From the NCBI GenBank assembly GCA_020635135.1, contig JACKAJ010000015.1, positions 186,001 to 250,000 of the forward strand: a stretch of 64,000 nt of DNA, given 5' to 3'. Below the pieces are notes generated by a model. That model was not told where the DNA came from. It saw only the letters and a program-made list of their open reading frames with translations, and ran no database searches. Positions 1 to 7,526 of the stretch are shown here, piece after piece; within the stretch, counting starts at the first letter, position 1, and the number at the start of each line of letters is the position of its first letter. This stretch comes from Halobacteriovoraceae bacterium. Lineage in GTDB: Bacteria; Bdellovibrionota; Bacteriovoracia; Bacteriovoracales; Bacteriovoracaceae. The position numbers and the translations under genes are program-made.

Positions 1-680
1 CTTTCCGTTTTTATCCCTTTAAGATTGCCATTTTCTAACAACAATTTTTCAACGACTTCTCCACTTAAAAATTCTACACCAAAGTTTTCGAGAGTTTTTC
101 CAATCTCTGAAATGAGCTCGCGAATTTTATTAGAGCCAAGGTGAGGATTAGACTCATAAGCAATATGTTCAGGCGCCCCAAACTCGACCAGTTTTTTCAT
201 CACGTAGTGAATGAGATCAGACTTCACCCGGGTCATGAGTTTCCCATCACTAAAAAGTCCCGCTCCTCCCTCTCCGTAACAGACATTGCTGTTCACATCG
301 AGCTGACCATAGCGCCAAAATTTTGCAATTTTTTTCATTCTCTCATTCGCACGATCTCCTCTATCGATGAGAGTACACGGGATTCCATATTCCATCAGTC
401 TAATGGCACAAAAAAGCCCTGCTGGACCAGCACCGACAACAATAGGTTTTACTAATAGTTCTTTTTTCGGAAATGTTGACTTGAGATCTTCACCACTCTT
501 TGACTTGTCGAGGATTCGGTACAAGAAAACAGGCTTTCGCCCTTTGGGAGCATTTCTCGCATCGAGACTTTTGGAGAGAATTTGATAATTCTTAACATTG
601 GGATAGTGCTTTTTTAGATATTCTTCGATATCTTGATCAAAAGTTAATGAGAATTCAATAATCTGGTCCACAGCGTCCAT
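1..680 (-). CDS. NAD(P)/FAD-dependent oxidoreductase, N-terminal part (runs off the window)
   Basis: This frame is open on the minus strand from an ATG at 680 to the window edge, giving about 226 residues. After an N-terminal domain of about 75 residues, the Rossmann dinucleotide-binding motif VVGAGPAGLFCA appears, followed by a segment with YGEGGAGLFSDGKL. This layout matches the uncharacterised FAD-dependent dehydrogenase family COG2509. The substrate is unknown for the family and cannot be read here. The gene is divergent from cinA with only 27 bp between the two start codons, so at least one promoter must lie inside the opposing gene. The family call is firm; the role is not. Confidence 0.8.
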   Translation of the reverse strand, partial: MDAVDQIIEFSLTFDQDIEEYLKKHYPNVKNYQILSKSLDARNAPKGRKPVFLYRILDKSKSGEDLKSTFPKKELLVKPIVVGAGPAGLFCAIRLMEYGIPCTLIDRGDRANERMKKIAKFWRYGQLDVNSNVCYGEGGAGLFSDGKLMTRVKSDLIHYVMKKLVEFGAPEHIAYESNPHLGSNKIRELISEIGKTLENFGVEFLSGEVVEKLLLENGNLKGIKTE

Positions 681-707
681 ATATAGGCTAAAAAAGAGTA
701 TAAGTTA

Positions 708-1961
708 ATGAAAATTGTAGATTTTATAGGTATTGGCAATGAGCTCCTCCAAGGTAAAATCCAGGACAAAAATCTTCACTGGCTCGCTCAATGGCTCTTT
801 AAAAATCACCTCTATTTGCGAAAAGCTCAGATCGTTCGCGACAATCCAAAAGAACTTACTGAAGCTTTACGAGAATCACTTCAGAATGCTGATATTGTCA
901 TCACTTCTGGGGGCTTAGGTCCCACAGATGACGATATCACCAAAGATGTTATCGCTGATTTTTTTAATCTCCCTCTAGAGGAAAACGCTAATGCCCTCCA
1001 AGTCGTGGAAAGACAATACAGTGAAAAAAAGCGCTCCTATAGTGATTCCAGTGCCAAGTACCAATGGATCCCTAAAAGCTCTCGTGCGCTTTATAATAAG
1101 GTCGGCTACGCTCCAGGAATTTATCTCGAAAACCAGAATAAGAAAATTTTCCTTCTCCCAGGTGTTCCTCTTGAATATCAGGTCCTGCTCGAAGACCAAG
1201 TTCTTCCACTGATCGTGGAGAACAATCACCTCCACAAAAACCTCATCTACCGAACTTGGAAAATCCCAGAAGAAAAACTCTTTAAAACACTTGAACCTAA
1301 GCTTTGGAGCGAATTGGAAAAACTCGGTGCAGTCAGTTCCCTTCCCCACGTCTCAGGAGTGGACGTCGGGATTACCATTGAGGCCAAAAGCTCCCAGGAA
1401 CTGAAAAATAAAGAAGAACAAGTCCAGGCCATTATCGATAATTCCCAAATAACTGAATACATTTGGAATCGTGGCCCTGAGTCCCTTCCGGAAGTAATTC
1501 TCAAACTTTGCCAATCTCAGAATTTCACAATTGGAACTGCGGAAAGCTGTACTGGAGGAATGATTAGCTCCAAGCTTACTGATATTTCTGGAGCTTCAGA
1601 ATCCTTTCTTGGGGCCTTCATTACCTATTCTCCAGAGGCCAAAATTCGACAGCTGGGAGTCAGCCAAGATACAATTGATAAGTATAATATTGTCAGTACC
1701 CAAGTGGCGCTGGAAATGGCGAGAGGCGCACGCAAAAACCTTGGATGTGATTTTGCTGTAGCCACCACTGGACTTGCAGGCCCTGGTGGTGGGAGTGAAA
1801 AAATTCCAGTTGGCACCCTCGCTGTCGCTGTGGTATCACCCCAATTCGAAAGAACAGAAATTATCCACTATGCTGGCAATAGATTATTGGTTAAAGATCG
1901 GTTTACCGATACGGCATTACACATATTGCGAGAAGAAATATTAAAGTACGATAAAAAATAA
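708..1961 (+). CDS. cinA: CinA family protein (nicotinamide-nucleotide amidase, two-domain form)
   Basis: The 417-residue protein has the full two-domain CinA plan. The N-terminal MoCF-biosynthesis-like domain carries GNELLQG near residue 10 and TSGGLGPTDDD near residue 68, a COG1058-type domain linked to ADP-ribose pyrophosphatase activity in some members. The C-terminal PncC-type domain carries TAESCTGG near residue 280 and TTGLAGPGGG near residue 352. PncC deamidates NMN to NaMN in the pyridine nucleotide cycle; the link of CinA to competence is historical. Its stop codon overlaps the start of the following MarC-family gene by one base, so the two are probably co-translated. Confidence 0.93.
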   Translation: MKIVDFIGIGNELLQGKIQDKNLHWLAQWLFKNHLYLRKAQIVRDNPKELTEALRESLQNADIVITSGGLGPTDDDITKDVIADFFNLPLEENANALQVVERQYSEKKRSYSDSSAKYQWIPKSSRALYNKVGYAPGIYLENQNKKIFLLPGVPLEYQVLLEDQVLPLIVENNHLHKNLIYRTWKIPEEKLFKTLEPKLWSELEKLGAVSSLPHVSGVDVGITIEAKSSQELKNKEEQVQAIIDNSQITEYIWNRGPESLPEVILKLCQSQNFTIGTAESCTGGMISSKLTDISGASESFLGAFITYSPEAKIRQLGVSQDTIDKYNIVSTQVALEMARGARKNLGCDFAVATTGLAGPGGGSEKIPVGTLAVAVVSPQFERTEIIHYAGNRLLVKDRFTDTALHILREEILKYDKK

Positions 1962-2587
1962 TGGAAACATTTCAAGAGGCCCTCAAATATTTTATTACTA
2001 TCATTTCAATCATCAACCCGATTGGAGCGATACCAATTTTTTTAACATCGACGAAAATTTACTCCACTGAAGAAATTGCTAAAATCTCTACCATTTGTGC
2101 AGTAACAGTTGTCGTCACACTCGCTATTAGTACCGTGCTCGGAGATGAAATCTTGGGCTTTTTTGGAATTCAAATCGCAAGCTTCCGAGTCGGTGGAGGG
2201 ATCTTGATTGGGCTCAGTGCTCTTAGCATGTTGAAAGGGGAGCCCGCTCCCATCAAAATGTCTCAAGAGGAAATCGATCGCCAAAGCCAAATGCAAGAAC
2301 TCAGCATCGTGCCTCTCGCAATTCCTCTCCTGGCCGGTCCCGGGACTATTGTCACTTGCATTATCCAGGCCGAAAGCTTTCAAACCACAACTCAATGGGC
2401 CAGTGCTTTCTTTGTCATGGCGGTCATTGGGATTCTCATTAAATTAATCCTCACCTTCAGCCGGAAAATTAGAGAAAGACTGGGACGAGTCACTTTAAAC
2501 GTCATGACCAGAGTCAGTGGGATTATCTTGATGGCCGTCTCGATTGAGCACATCTCTCGGGGTGTTAAGCAAATCTTCAACCTTTAA
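1961..2587 (+). CDS. MarC family integral membrane protein
   Basis: This 208-residue, strongly hydrophobic protein has about six predicted membrane segments. The N-terminal IINPIGAIPIFLT signature and the central PLAIPLLAGPGTI segment, followed by two more helices, identify the MarC (UPF0056) family. MarC proteins were once linked to multiple antibiotic resistance, but that role was withdrawn and the function remains unsettled. Translation starts on the last base of the cinA stop codon (TAATG), which indicates coupling. A charged cytoplasmic loop with EEIDRQSQMQ lies between helices 3 and 4, as is common in the family. Confidence 0.9.
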   Translation: METFQEALKYFITIISIINPIGAIPIFLTSTKIYSTEEIAKISTICAVTVVVTLAISTVLGDEILGFFGIQIASFRVGGGILIGLSALSMLKGEPAPIKMSQEEIDRQSQMQELSIVPLAIPLLAGPGTIVTCIIQAESFQTTTQWASAFFVMAVIGILIKLILTFSRKIRERLGRVTLNVMTRVSGIILMAVSIEHISRGVKQIFNL

Positions 2588-2624
2588 ACTACTTCACTCA
2601 GGTACTTTCATAATCTTTCTCTTT

Positions 2625-2632
2625 GCCGATAA
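2625..2632 (+). promoter_or_regulatory. sigma28-like -10 element upstream of lipoprotein gene
   Basis: GCCGATAA, the perfect flagellar sigma factor (FliA) -10 consensus, ends six bases before the ATG at 2639. No good TAAAGTTT-like -35 sits at the usual 11-base spacing, so this is a partial match. The same arrangement occurs at 11609-11616. A start this close would give a leaderless or nearly leaderless mRNA. Confidence 0.35.
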
Positions 2633-2638
2633 GAAAGT

Positions 2639-3436
2639 ATGAAACTCAGTTTTCTCTTTCTATTCTTTGCCTTACAAGCTTGTCTCTTTGATGAGAGTAA
2701 AGGCAATCGAAGTGCATCAAGCACAGAAGCCAATGAAGTCTCTACTGCTGAGGCCGGTGGTTATTTTTCTTATTATGAATCTTATTTTCAGCAAAATGGT
2801 GTAAAGTCTAACACCCAGTTTAGCTTTCAATCCCGCACAGCCCCAATTTTTCTCCTAGGGCGCGCGCTTAATGATGATCTCATTAACTTTCCCTCTCAAA
2901 GTTATTGTTTAAAAGCAAAACTCTCGAGTGGACTCAATCTCATCACGGCCGCAAGCCCTCTTGAAGCTGTTGATCTCGCTAGTGGAGAAAAAGTTTATTA
3001 TCTTCATCTCGATTACTTCAATGAAACTTTAAATAAACAAATCTGTTCGGCCTTCGCAAATCCAGATAATGTTTTTACCCTCGATAAGTCTTGCTCAAGT
3101 AACTGTCCCTACTCTGAGATTATTGCCAATTCTCACAAACTCTATTTTCCCAATAGCTCCGCTCTTGAGATCAGCCTTTCGCATTTGAGTTTAAATATTA
3201 ATGTCGCCACTATTCTCAATGGGAATGCAACACCTGGCACGCTTACCTGTAACATCAACGAAGACTGCGATCTCAATACCTATGATTGTTGCCAAGAAGA
3301 AATGTGTGTGACGAATGGTCAGGTAAAAGAGGGCGTGGATGAACAATCTCTCGATTACATCAATGCCTTTAATGAAATCATTACAGGTTCAAAGCAATTC
3401 TCTGATTACCCTCTGTACTTTTACTCCTGCCCGTAA
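2639..3436 (+). CDS. Cysteine-rich lipoprotein of unknown function
   Basis: The product of 265 residues begins with a short lipoprotein signal peptide ending in the lipobox LQAC, with Cys15 as the lipidation site. A Ser/Glu-rich linker follows. The C-terminal part contains a compact CX5CX6CCX4C cluster (about residues 202-222) plus further cysteines, which suggests disulfide-stabilised folding outside the cytoplasm. No enzyme motif is visible and I do not recognise the family. No Shine-Dalgarno sequence is evident; a FliA-like -10 box lies directly upstream. It converges on uppP, with a structured intergenic region between the two. Confidence 0.7.
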   Translation: MKLSFLFLFFALQACLFDESKGNRSASSTEANEVSTAEAGGYFSYYESYFQQNGVKSNTQFSFQSRTAPIFLLGRALNDDLINFPSQSYCLKAKLSSGLNLITAASPLEAVDLASGEKVYYLHLDYFNETLNKQICSAFANPDNVFTLDKSCSSNCPYSEIIANSHKLYFPNSSALEISLSHLSLNINVATILNGNATPGTLTCNINEDCDLNTYDCCQEEMCVTNGQVKEGVDEQSLDYINAFNEIITGSKQFSDYPLYFYSCP

Positions 3437-3464
3437 AACTCTTTTTGTCAGATTTTTTCCTACC

Positions 3465-3492
3465 TTGTAACCTCAAATAAATTTGCTAAAAT
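3465..3492 (+). promoter_or_regulatory. Sigma70-type promoter for the intergenic structured RNA
   Basis: TTGTAA (3465-3470) and TAAAAT (3487-3492) are separated by 16 bases. The expected transcription start near 3499 falls just before the first helix strand of the structured segment. No ORF follows on this strand before the end of the convergent uppP gene, so the promoter would serve a non-coding RNA. Confidence 0.4.
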
Positions 3493-3530
3493 AAAAAAAA
3501 CCAAGGATTCGGGCCTTGCGCCCGATACAC
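3493..3530 (-). terminator. Possible terminator of the uppP operon
   Basis: Read on the minus strand, the hairpin CGGGC-gcaag-GCCCG is followed by AATCCTTGG and then eight T (complement of 3493-3500). The TCCTTGG just before the T run can also pair with CCAAGGA further upstream, giving a larger branched terminator. It lies about 150 bp beyond the uppP stop codon. Confidence 0.4.
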
Positions 3531-3634
3531 CCCTTGCAGTCCATACACAAAAGAGTGTAGGGAGGGGTGTTTTTCTCCTTGGAAAAAACTTCCTAAATTC
3601 CTAAGAAATTTTTCCAAGGATTATCGGGAATCCT
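3498..3634 (+). ncRNA. Candidate structured non-coding RNA with alternative helices
   Basis: Several perfect complementary segments pack into about 135 nt. AGGATTC (3504-3510) pairs with GAATCCT (3628-3634), enclosing three hairpins: CGGGC/GCCCG (3510-3524), ACACCCC/GGGGTGT (3527-3570) with an inner TACAC/GTGTA stem, and a 12-bp TCCTTGGAAAAA/TTTTTCCAAGGA stem (3576-3587 with 3609-3620). Alternatively CCAAGGA (3501-3507) pairs with TCCTTGG (3576-3582), which excludes both the outer stem and the 12-bp stem. A promoter-like sequence lies just upstream on the plus strand. On the minus strand the same segment ends in eight T, so it could instead be a 3' UTR and terminator of uppP. I do not recognise a known RNA family. 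Confidence 0.45.
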
Positions 3635-3679
3635 CTACTCTTTAGCTAAAAATTTAAGGAATTATTTTATTTTTGAAAT

Positions 3680-4483
3680 CTATTTGAAAAACATGACAAG
3701 GACAATGATCCCAATTAGCGTTCGATATAAGAAAAAATACAAGAACGGAAAGCGATTAATAAATTTAAGAAAATAGTGAATAACAAGAATCCCAAGAAAA
3801 AAAGAAATAAAGACTCCCCAAAGAGTGACTCCCACTCCCGGTAAAACTTCTTCGCCTTTCAAAACTTTGAGACTTTTGTAAAGTGCGCCTATCAGAATCA
3901 CTGGCACTGACATTAAAAATGAATACCTCGCGGCTAACCCCCGAGTCATCCCCAGCATCCGTCCGCAAGTGATTGTAGCTCCAGAGCGACTCACCCCTGG
4001 AAAAATAGCAATGGCTTGCGAGAGTCCCATCAAAATCGCAAGCTTCCAGCGCGGGCTTTGAAATAAATCCGGAGAATTATATTTTTCAGATGATTTTTTG
4101 TCGAAGAAATAAAGAAGAGCACCAAAGACAATGAGATTAATTCCAATAAGGAGATTATTTCTTCCAAAAGCTTCGGTAATAGGTTTCAGCATGAGAATAA
4201 AGACAATGCTTGAAATGGTGGTGAGCCAAAAATGAAAGGCGTATCCCGATCGCGATTTCAAATTGAGTGTTAAAGTTTCCGCTAATAATTCTAAAATTTC
4301 TTTTCGAAAATATACGATCAAGGCCAAAGATGTCCCAATGTGCATAAAGAGATCAAAAATGACGCCTGGGTCTTCAATGGAGAGAAAAGTAGGAAGCAAG
4401 GCCAAGTGTCCAGAACTGCTGATGGGAAGAAATTCGCAAAAGGCTTGGATTATTCCATAGACAGTGCTCGCTAAGTAGCTCAT
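3680..4483 (-). CDS. uppP: Undecaprenyl-diphosphatase UppP (BacA)
   Basis: UppP dephosphorylates undecaprenyl pyrophosphate at the membrane, recycling the lipid carrier for peptidoglycan and surface polysaccharides. The 267-residue polytopic protein has the family length and both signatures. The N-terminal QAFCEFLPISSSGH contains the QxxxE pair and the SSSGH loop, and PGVSRSGATI around residue 165 is the phosphate-binding loop. Its start overlaps the stop of the FHA-RDD gene by four bases (ATGA), making it the last gene of a three-gene minus-strand operon. The carrier it recycles is the one used by the polysaccharide locus at 45-57 kb. Confidence 0.96.
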   Translation of the reverse strand: MSYLASTVYGIIQAFCEFLPISSSGHLALLPTFLSIEDPGVIFDLFMHIGTSLALIVYFRKEILELLAETLTLNLKSRSGYAFHFWLTTISSIVFILMLKPITEAFGRNNLLIGINLIVFGALLYFFDKKSSEKYNSPDLFQSPRWKLAILMGLSQAIAIFPGVSRSGATITCGRMLGMTRGLAARYSFLMSVPVILIGALYKSLKVLKGEEVLPGVGVTLWGVFISFFLGILVIHYFLKFINRFPFLYFFLYRTLIGIIVLVMFFK

Positions 4484-6744
4484 GGAGAACTCTCAACTGG
4501 CACAGTGGTCGCCGAGGGGACAACACTTTCTTGGATTGGCATACTCGCACTAAAATAAGTGAGATTCTGAGCCTTCAAATTTTCAATCATCTCATTGAGT
4601 TTTCGAATGAGTTTGTCGTATTTGGTTTGATCAAGTGATGTTTTTCCCACATCTTGAAAATGCTTGCGATCCTTTTCATTTAAAGTTACGAGAACTTTGA
4701 GGACATTTTCCATTTTCTTAATTAAATCATTGCGAACAGTCTCATTTTTGGACTTCACCAATAATCTTGAATATTTGTAGTAAAAAGCAAAAATTTGCTG
4801 AGCCTCTTCATCGTAGCTCTCTTTTTCAGGGAGATTGACAAAGAAATCGATAATTCTATACGCGTCCCAACTCTCGGTTTCGTATTCAATATTCTCTTTC
4901 CACTCCACTGATTTAAAGAAATTTTTATAAAAATCTAAAATTTCTTCCTCAGAAAATTCATGCCCTTCTTCAATTGAAGAAAAACTCATATGGTAAATAA
5001 TCCCTTTCGGGTAATTGATTGTCATGAGCAGTTCTTCATTTCCTGGAGCCGTGATTTTCATAAAATCTTGATCACCCAATTTAAGAAAAGCAATCTTCTT
5101 AATTTCTGTATCGATAGTACTTAAAAGACTATCGCGAAAGTCGAAAAAGGCTTTGTAGAAAGGACCATACTTCAATGTATGCTCTTGAAGTGTATCAAAA
5201 TTAAGAGTTAAACTGGCATAGACGAGATCTTTAAATTCTGCAAGAAACTTATTGCCATCGATGGGTTTACCTCCCAAAAAATTCATAATCTCTTCAAAAC
5301 GAATAAAAGCCAGAGGGTTGGTTTTGAGAGCGTATTCCAACATCGCTCGCGCATTAAATAACTTTCTTTTTTCAACCACCACAAAATATTTCTTTGCAGG
5401 GTAATAAACTTGTAGCATTGGAGAAATATTTCTCTTGCCCTTCACTCTCGAAACACTAAAATCGGGATAAGTTAAAAACGTCTTATTTCTCTTATCTTTT
5501 ATAAAATTAAAATAACGAGAATAAACTTTAGGATTGAGATTAGAGACTGAAGTCATTCTGATCGTCTTAAACTCAACATCTTCTAATTTTTTCAATGGCT
5601 CTCGCTCAAAAAGTGGAATGGTAAACGAAATCAAAAGTACCGAAGGTAAAAAAACTGCTGTCAGTAAAACTGATTTCAATGAAGACTTAAGATAAAATCG
5701 AGAAAGACATAAAATTTCTTTTACCGTCGGGCGAGAAACCAAGGCCGGAAAATCAAAAACCAGCAACGGAAATGTCACAAAAAACAAGAGAGATCTTAAA
5801 AAGGCCCGCACATTTCCAAGGCTTGCCTTCTCTACAGAAAATCCAAGTAGCAATTGACCTAAGGTGCGCTTCAAAAAAAGATTACTCAAGACTTGGTACA
5901 AAATAAAAACACCAGCATAAGGTGCCATGTATTGAAATCCTGCCCCTAAAAAATCATTAAAAACTAAACGAACTGGCTCAACGACAAAAGAAACGACGTT
6001 TAGCATGTTGTATTCAATAAGTTGATTAGTGATCAACACAGAGAGGGCCATGTCCATGATAAAAGCACTGATACGAAAGAAAAAGTGAACACCATAAGTG
6101 GTATCCACCATGGCCGTTCCCTGCCCTTGTATTTGAACAGTTTGAACAGTGTTGTCTGCAGCTTTGGTCGGCTTCATCTTAGGCTTCTTAGTAGCCCTCG
6201 ACGAATCTTGAATTTGCACAGTATTGGTATGGGTTTCAAGGGGCTGCTCCACTTTCTTTTCAGGAGCCTTTTCTTTTTTCGGTTTTCTTTTTGAGAGAGA
6301 CTCTTCTTCTTGATCAATTTCTTCGATCAAGTTTTCGATAGTGAGAATTTGTGTTTTTCCATCATTAGTTTTCTCATCGAAGGTCTCGCGAACCTCTGTC
6401 GGTAAATCGGGAAGCGGTGGTGGAGCAACGTCAGGAGTTTCTCCAAGCTTAGTGATTTTTAATTTAATTCCACCAAGCATGATTTTATCATCGGCCATTA
6501 AAATCACTTTTTGCTCTGAAGGAATACGTTTTTCATTGATAAACGTTCCTTTATCACTGTGGTGATCAATGATCGCGAAGACTCCATCCTTAAAATAAAG
6601 CGAACAATGGCGAGGACTGAGATCGGGATGATCAACGCTAAAATCTTGGGCAAAACGCCCAATACTCATCTCAGGTTTTATCTTAATAACGGGCGAGCTT
6701 GAAACATTTTCAGCAACAAGGCAAAACTCTTCGTTCATCTTCAT
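4480..6744 (-). CDS. FHA domain - RDD membrane domain protein
   Basis: This is a 754-residue protein in three parts. Residues 25-95 form an FHA phosphopeptide-binding domain, with G29-R30, S43-P-R-H46 and G67-T-F-I-N70 all present. A charged linker rich in Lys and Glu follows. Residues 215-390 are an RDD-type membrane domain with about five hydrophobic segments, starting at FFFRISAFIMD. The C-terminal 350 residues are soluble and unassigned, ending in a Pro/Ser/Val-rich tail. The intact FHA motif implies it reads a phosphothreonine signal at the inner membrane. ATGA overlaps with both neighbours indicate one transcript with the START-like protein and uppP. The ligand and transport role are unknown. 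Confidence 0.85.
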   Translation of the reverse strand: MKMNEEFCLVAENVSSSPVIKIKPEMSIGRFAQDFSVDHPDLSPRHCSLYFKDGVFAIIDHHSDKGTFINEKRIPSEQKVILMADDKIMLGGIKLKITKLGETPDVAPPPLPDLPTEVRETFDEKTNDGKTQILTIENLIEEIDQEEESLSKRKPKKEKAPEKKVEQPLETHTNTVQIQDSSRATKKPKMKPTKAADNTVQTVQIQGQGTAMVDTTYGVHFFFRISAFIMDMALSVLITNQLIEYNMLNVVSFVVEPVRLVFNDFLGAGFQYMAPYAGVFILYQVLSNLFLKRTLGQLLLGFSVEKASLGNVRAFLRSLLFFVTFPLLVFDFPALVSRPTVKEILCLSRFYLKSSLKSVLLTAVFLPSVLLISFTIPLFEREPLKKLEDVEFKTIRMTSVSNLNPKVYSRYFNFIKDKRNKTFLTYPDFSVSRVKGKRNISPMLQVYYPAKKYFVVVEKRKLFNARAMLEYALKTNPLAFIRFEEIMNFLGGKPIDGNKFLAEFKDLVYASLTLNFDTLQEHTLKYGPFYKAFFDFRDSLLSTIDTEIKKIAFLKLGDQDFMKITAPGNEELLMTINYPKGIIYHMSFSSIEEGHEFSEEEILDFYKNFFKSVEWKENIEYETESWDAYRIIDFFVNLPEKESYDEEAQQIFAFYYKYSRLLVKSKNETVRNDLIKKMENVLKVLVTLNEKDRKHFQDVGKTSLDQTKYDKLIRKLNEMIENLKAQNLTYFSASMPIQESVVPSATTVPVESSP

Positions 6745-7409
6745 GATTGATTCCTATGCCCTGTAATACTAAAAACTTTCTCTAGCCCCAATTTTGCAAC
6801 GGTTGTAAAAAAGTTTTCCATCAAGAAATCGGCATAACCCAAATTTTTTCCTTTCCAATCAATCTTAGCAAATAAAAAACACCGTTTATCAATTTCTAAA
6901 ATATCGAGAGTTCCCGTCAATCCTTTCAAAATCCCTGCACTAAAGACAAACGGGTACAGTCCAGGCTTATCAATTCGTGGCATCTTCATTGTAAAATCAA
7001 AGGCCATAGGGATGAGAGAAATTTTTAAGCGCATATTAATTACGCCGTTAACGTAAGTGCTATACTCGATGAAGCTCATGTACTTGGAATAATCTTCGTA
7101 ACGACTCAGCTTCGCTAATACTGGTTTACAATCTCTTGAATGAAATGCAGAAGCCTTGGTCCACATCGTTTGGGTATCTTTATCAGGTGAATCCACATCG
7201 CTATTGGCAATCACTTTTCCTTTCAACAAATATTCGACATTAGATCGCGAGTAGAAATCATTTTTTTTCAAATAACTTTCCACTGAACTCTTTGTATCGG
7301 CCGTCGCCCAATTCACTCCGCCGATCAACACCCACGTCAACCCAAAAAGTAATAAGTCATTTTTCATCACACCGGAATTCCCTAAATAATATTTATATGG
7401 ACTTACCAT
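6741..7409 (-). CDS. Exported protein with a START/SRPBCC-like fold (putative)
   Basis: The 222-residue product has a hydrophobic N-terminal signal (about residues 18-36, LLLFGLTWVLIGG). The rest resembles START/polyketide-cyclase-like proteins in pattern: alternating strands, a central region with FDFTMKMPRIDKPGLYPF, and a long C-terminal helix. I base that only on pattern, so it is tentative. I keep the start at 7409 because GGAAGAG lies seven bases upstream; an internal Met at 7367 would give a more standard signal peptide. It is the first gene of the operon leading into the FHA-RDD and uppP genes. Its ligand is unknown. Confidence 0.6.
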   Translation of the reverse strand: MVSPYKYYLGNSGVMKNDLLLFGLTWVLIGGVNWATADTKSSVESYLKKNDFYSRSNVEYLLKGKVIANSDVDSPDKDTQTMWTKASAFHSRDCKPVLAKLSRYEDYSKYMSFIEYSTYVNGVINMRLKISLIPMAFDFTMKMPRIDKPGLYPFVFSAGILKGLTGTLDILEIDKRCFLFAKIDWKGKNLGYADFLMENFFTTVAKLGLEKVFSITGHRNQS

Positions 7410-7526
7410 TTAACTACTCTTCCTTTAATATTATGAAAATTATAATGAAATAACGCAAGCAGACTCTGGTTCAACTTAAATGAATCTAGTGTGTTATTTT
7501 TGTTTTTTTGGAGTTAAATTAAAAAT

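Noticed and set aside
3498..3634. Known riboswitch or 6S/SRP RNA
   Set aside because: I could not match it to the conserved sequences of SRP RNA, 6S RNA or c-di-GMP-I riboswitches as I remember them, and no gene follows on the plus strand for a riboswitch to control; left as an unassigned structured RNA.
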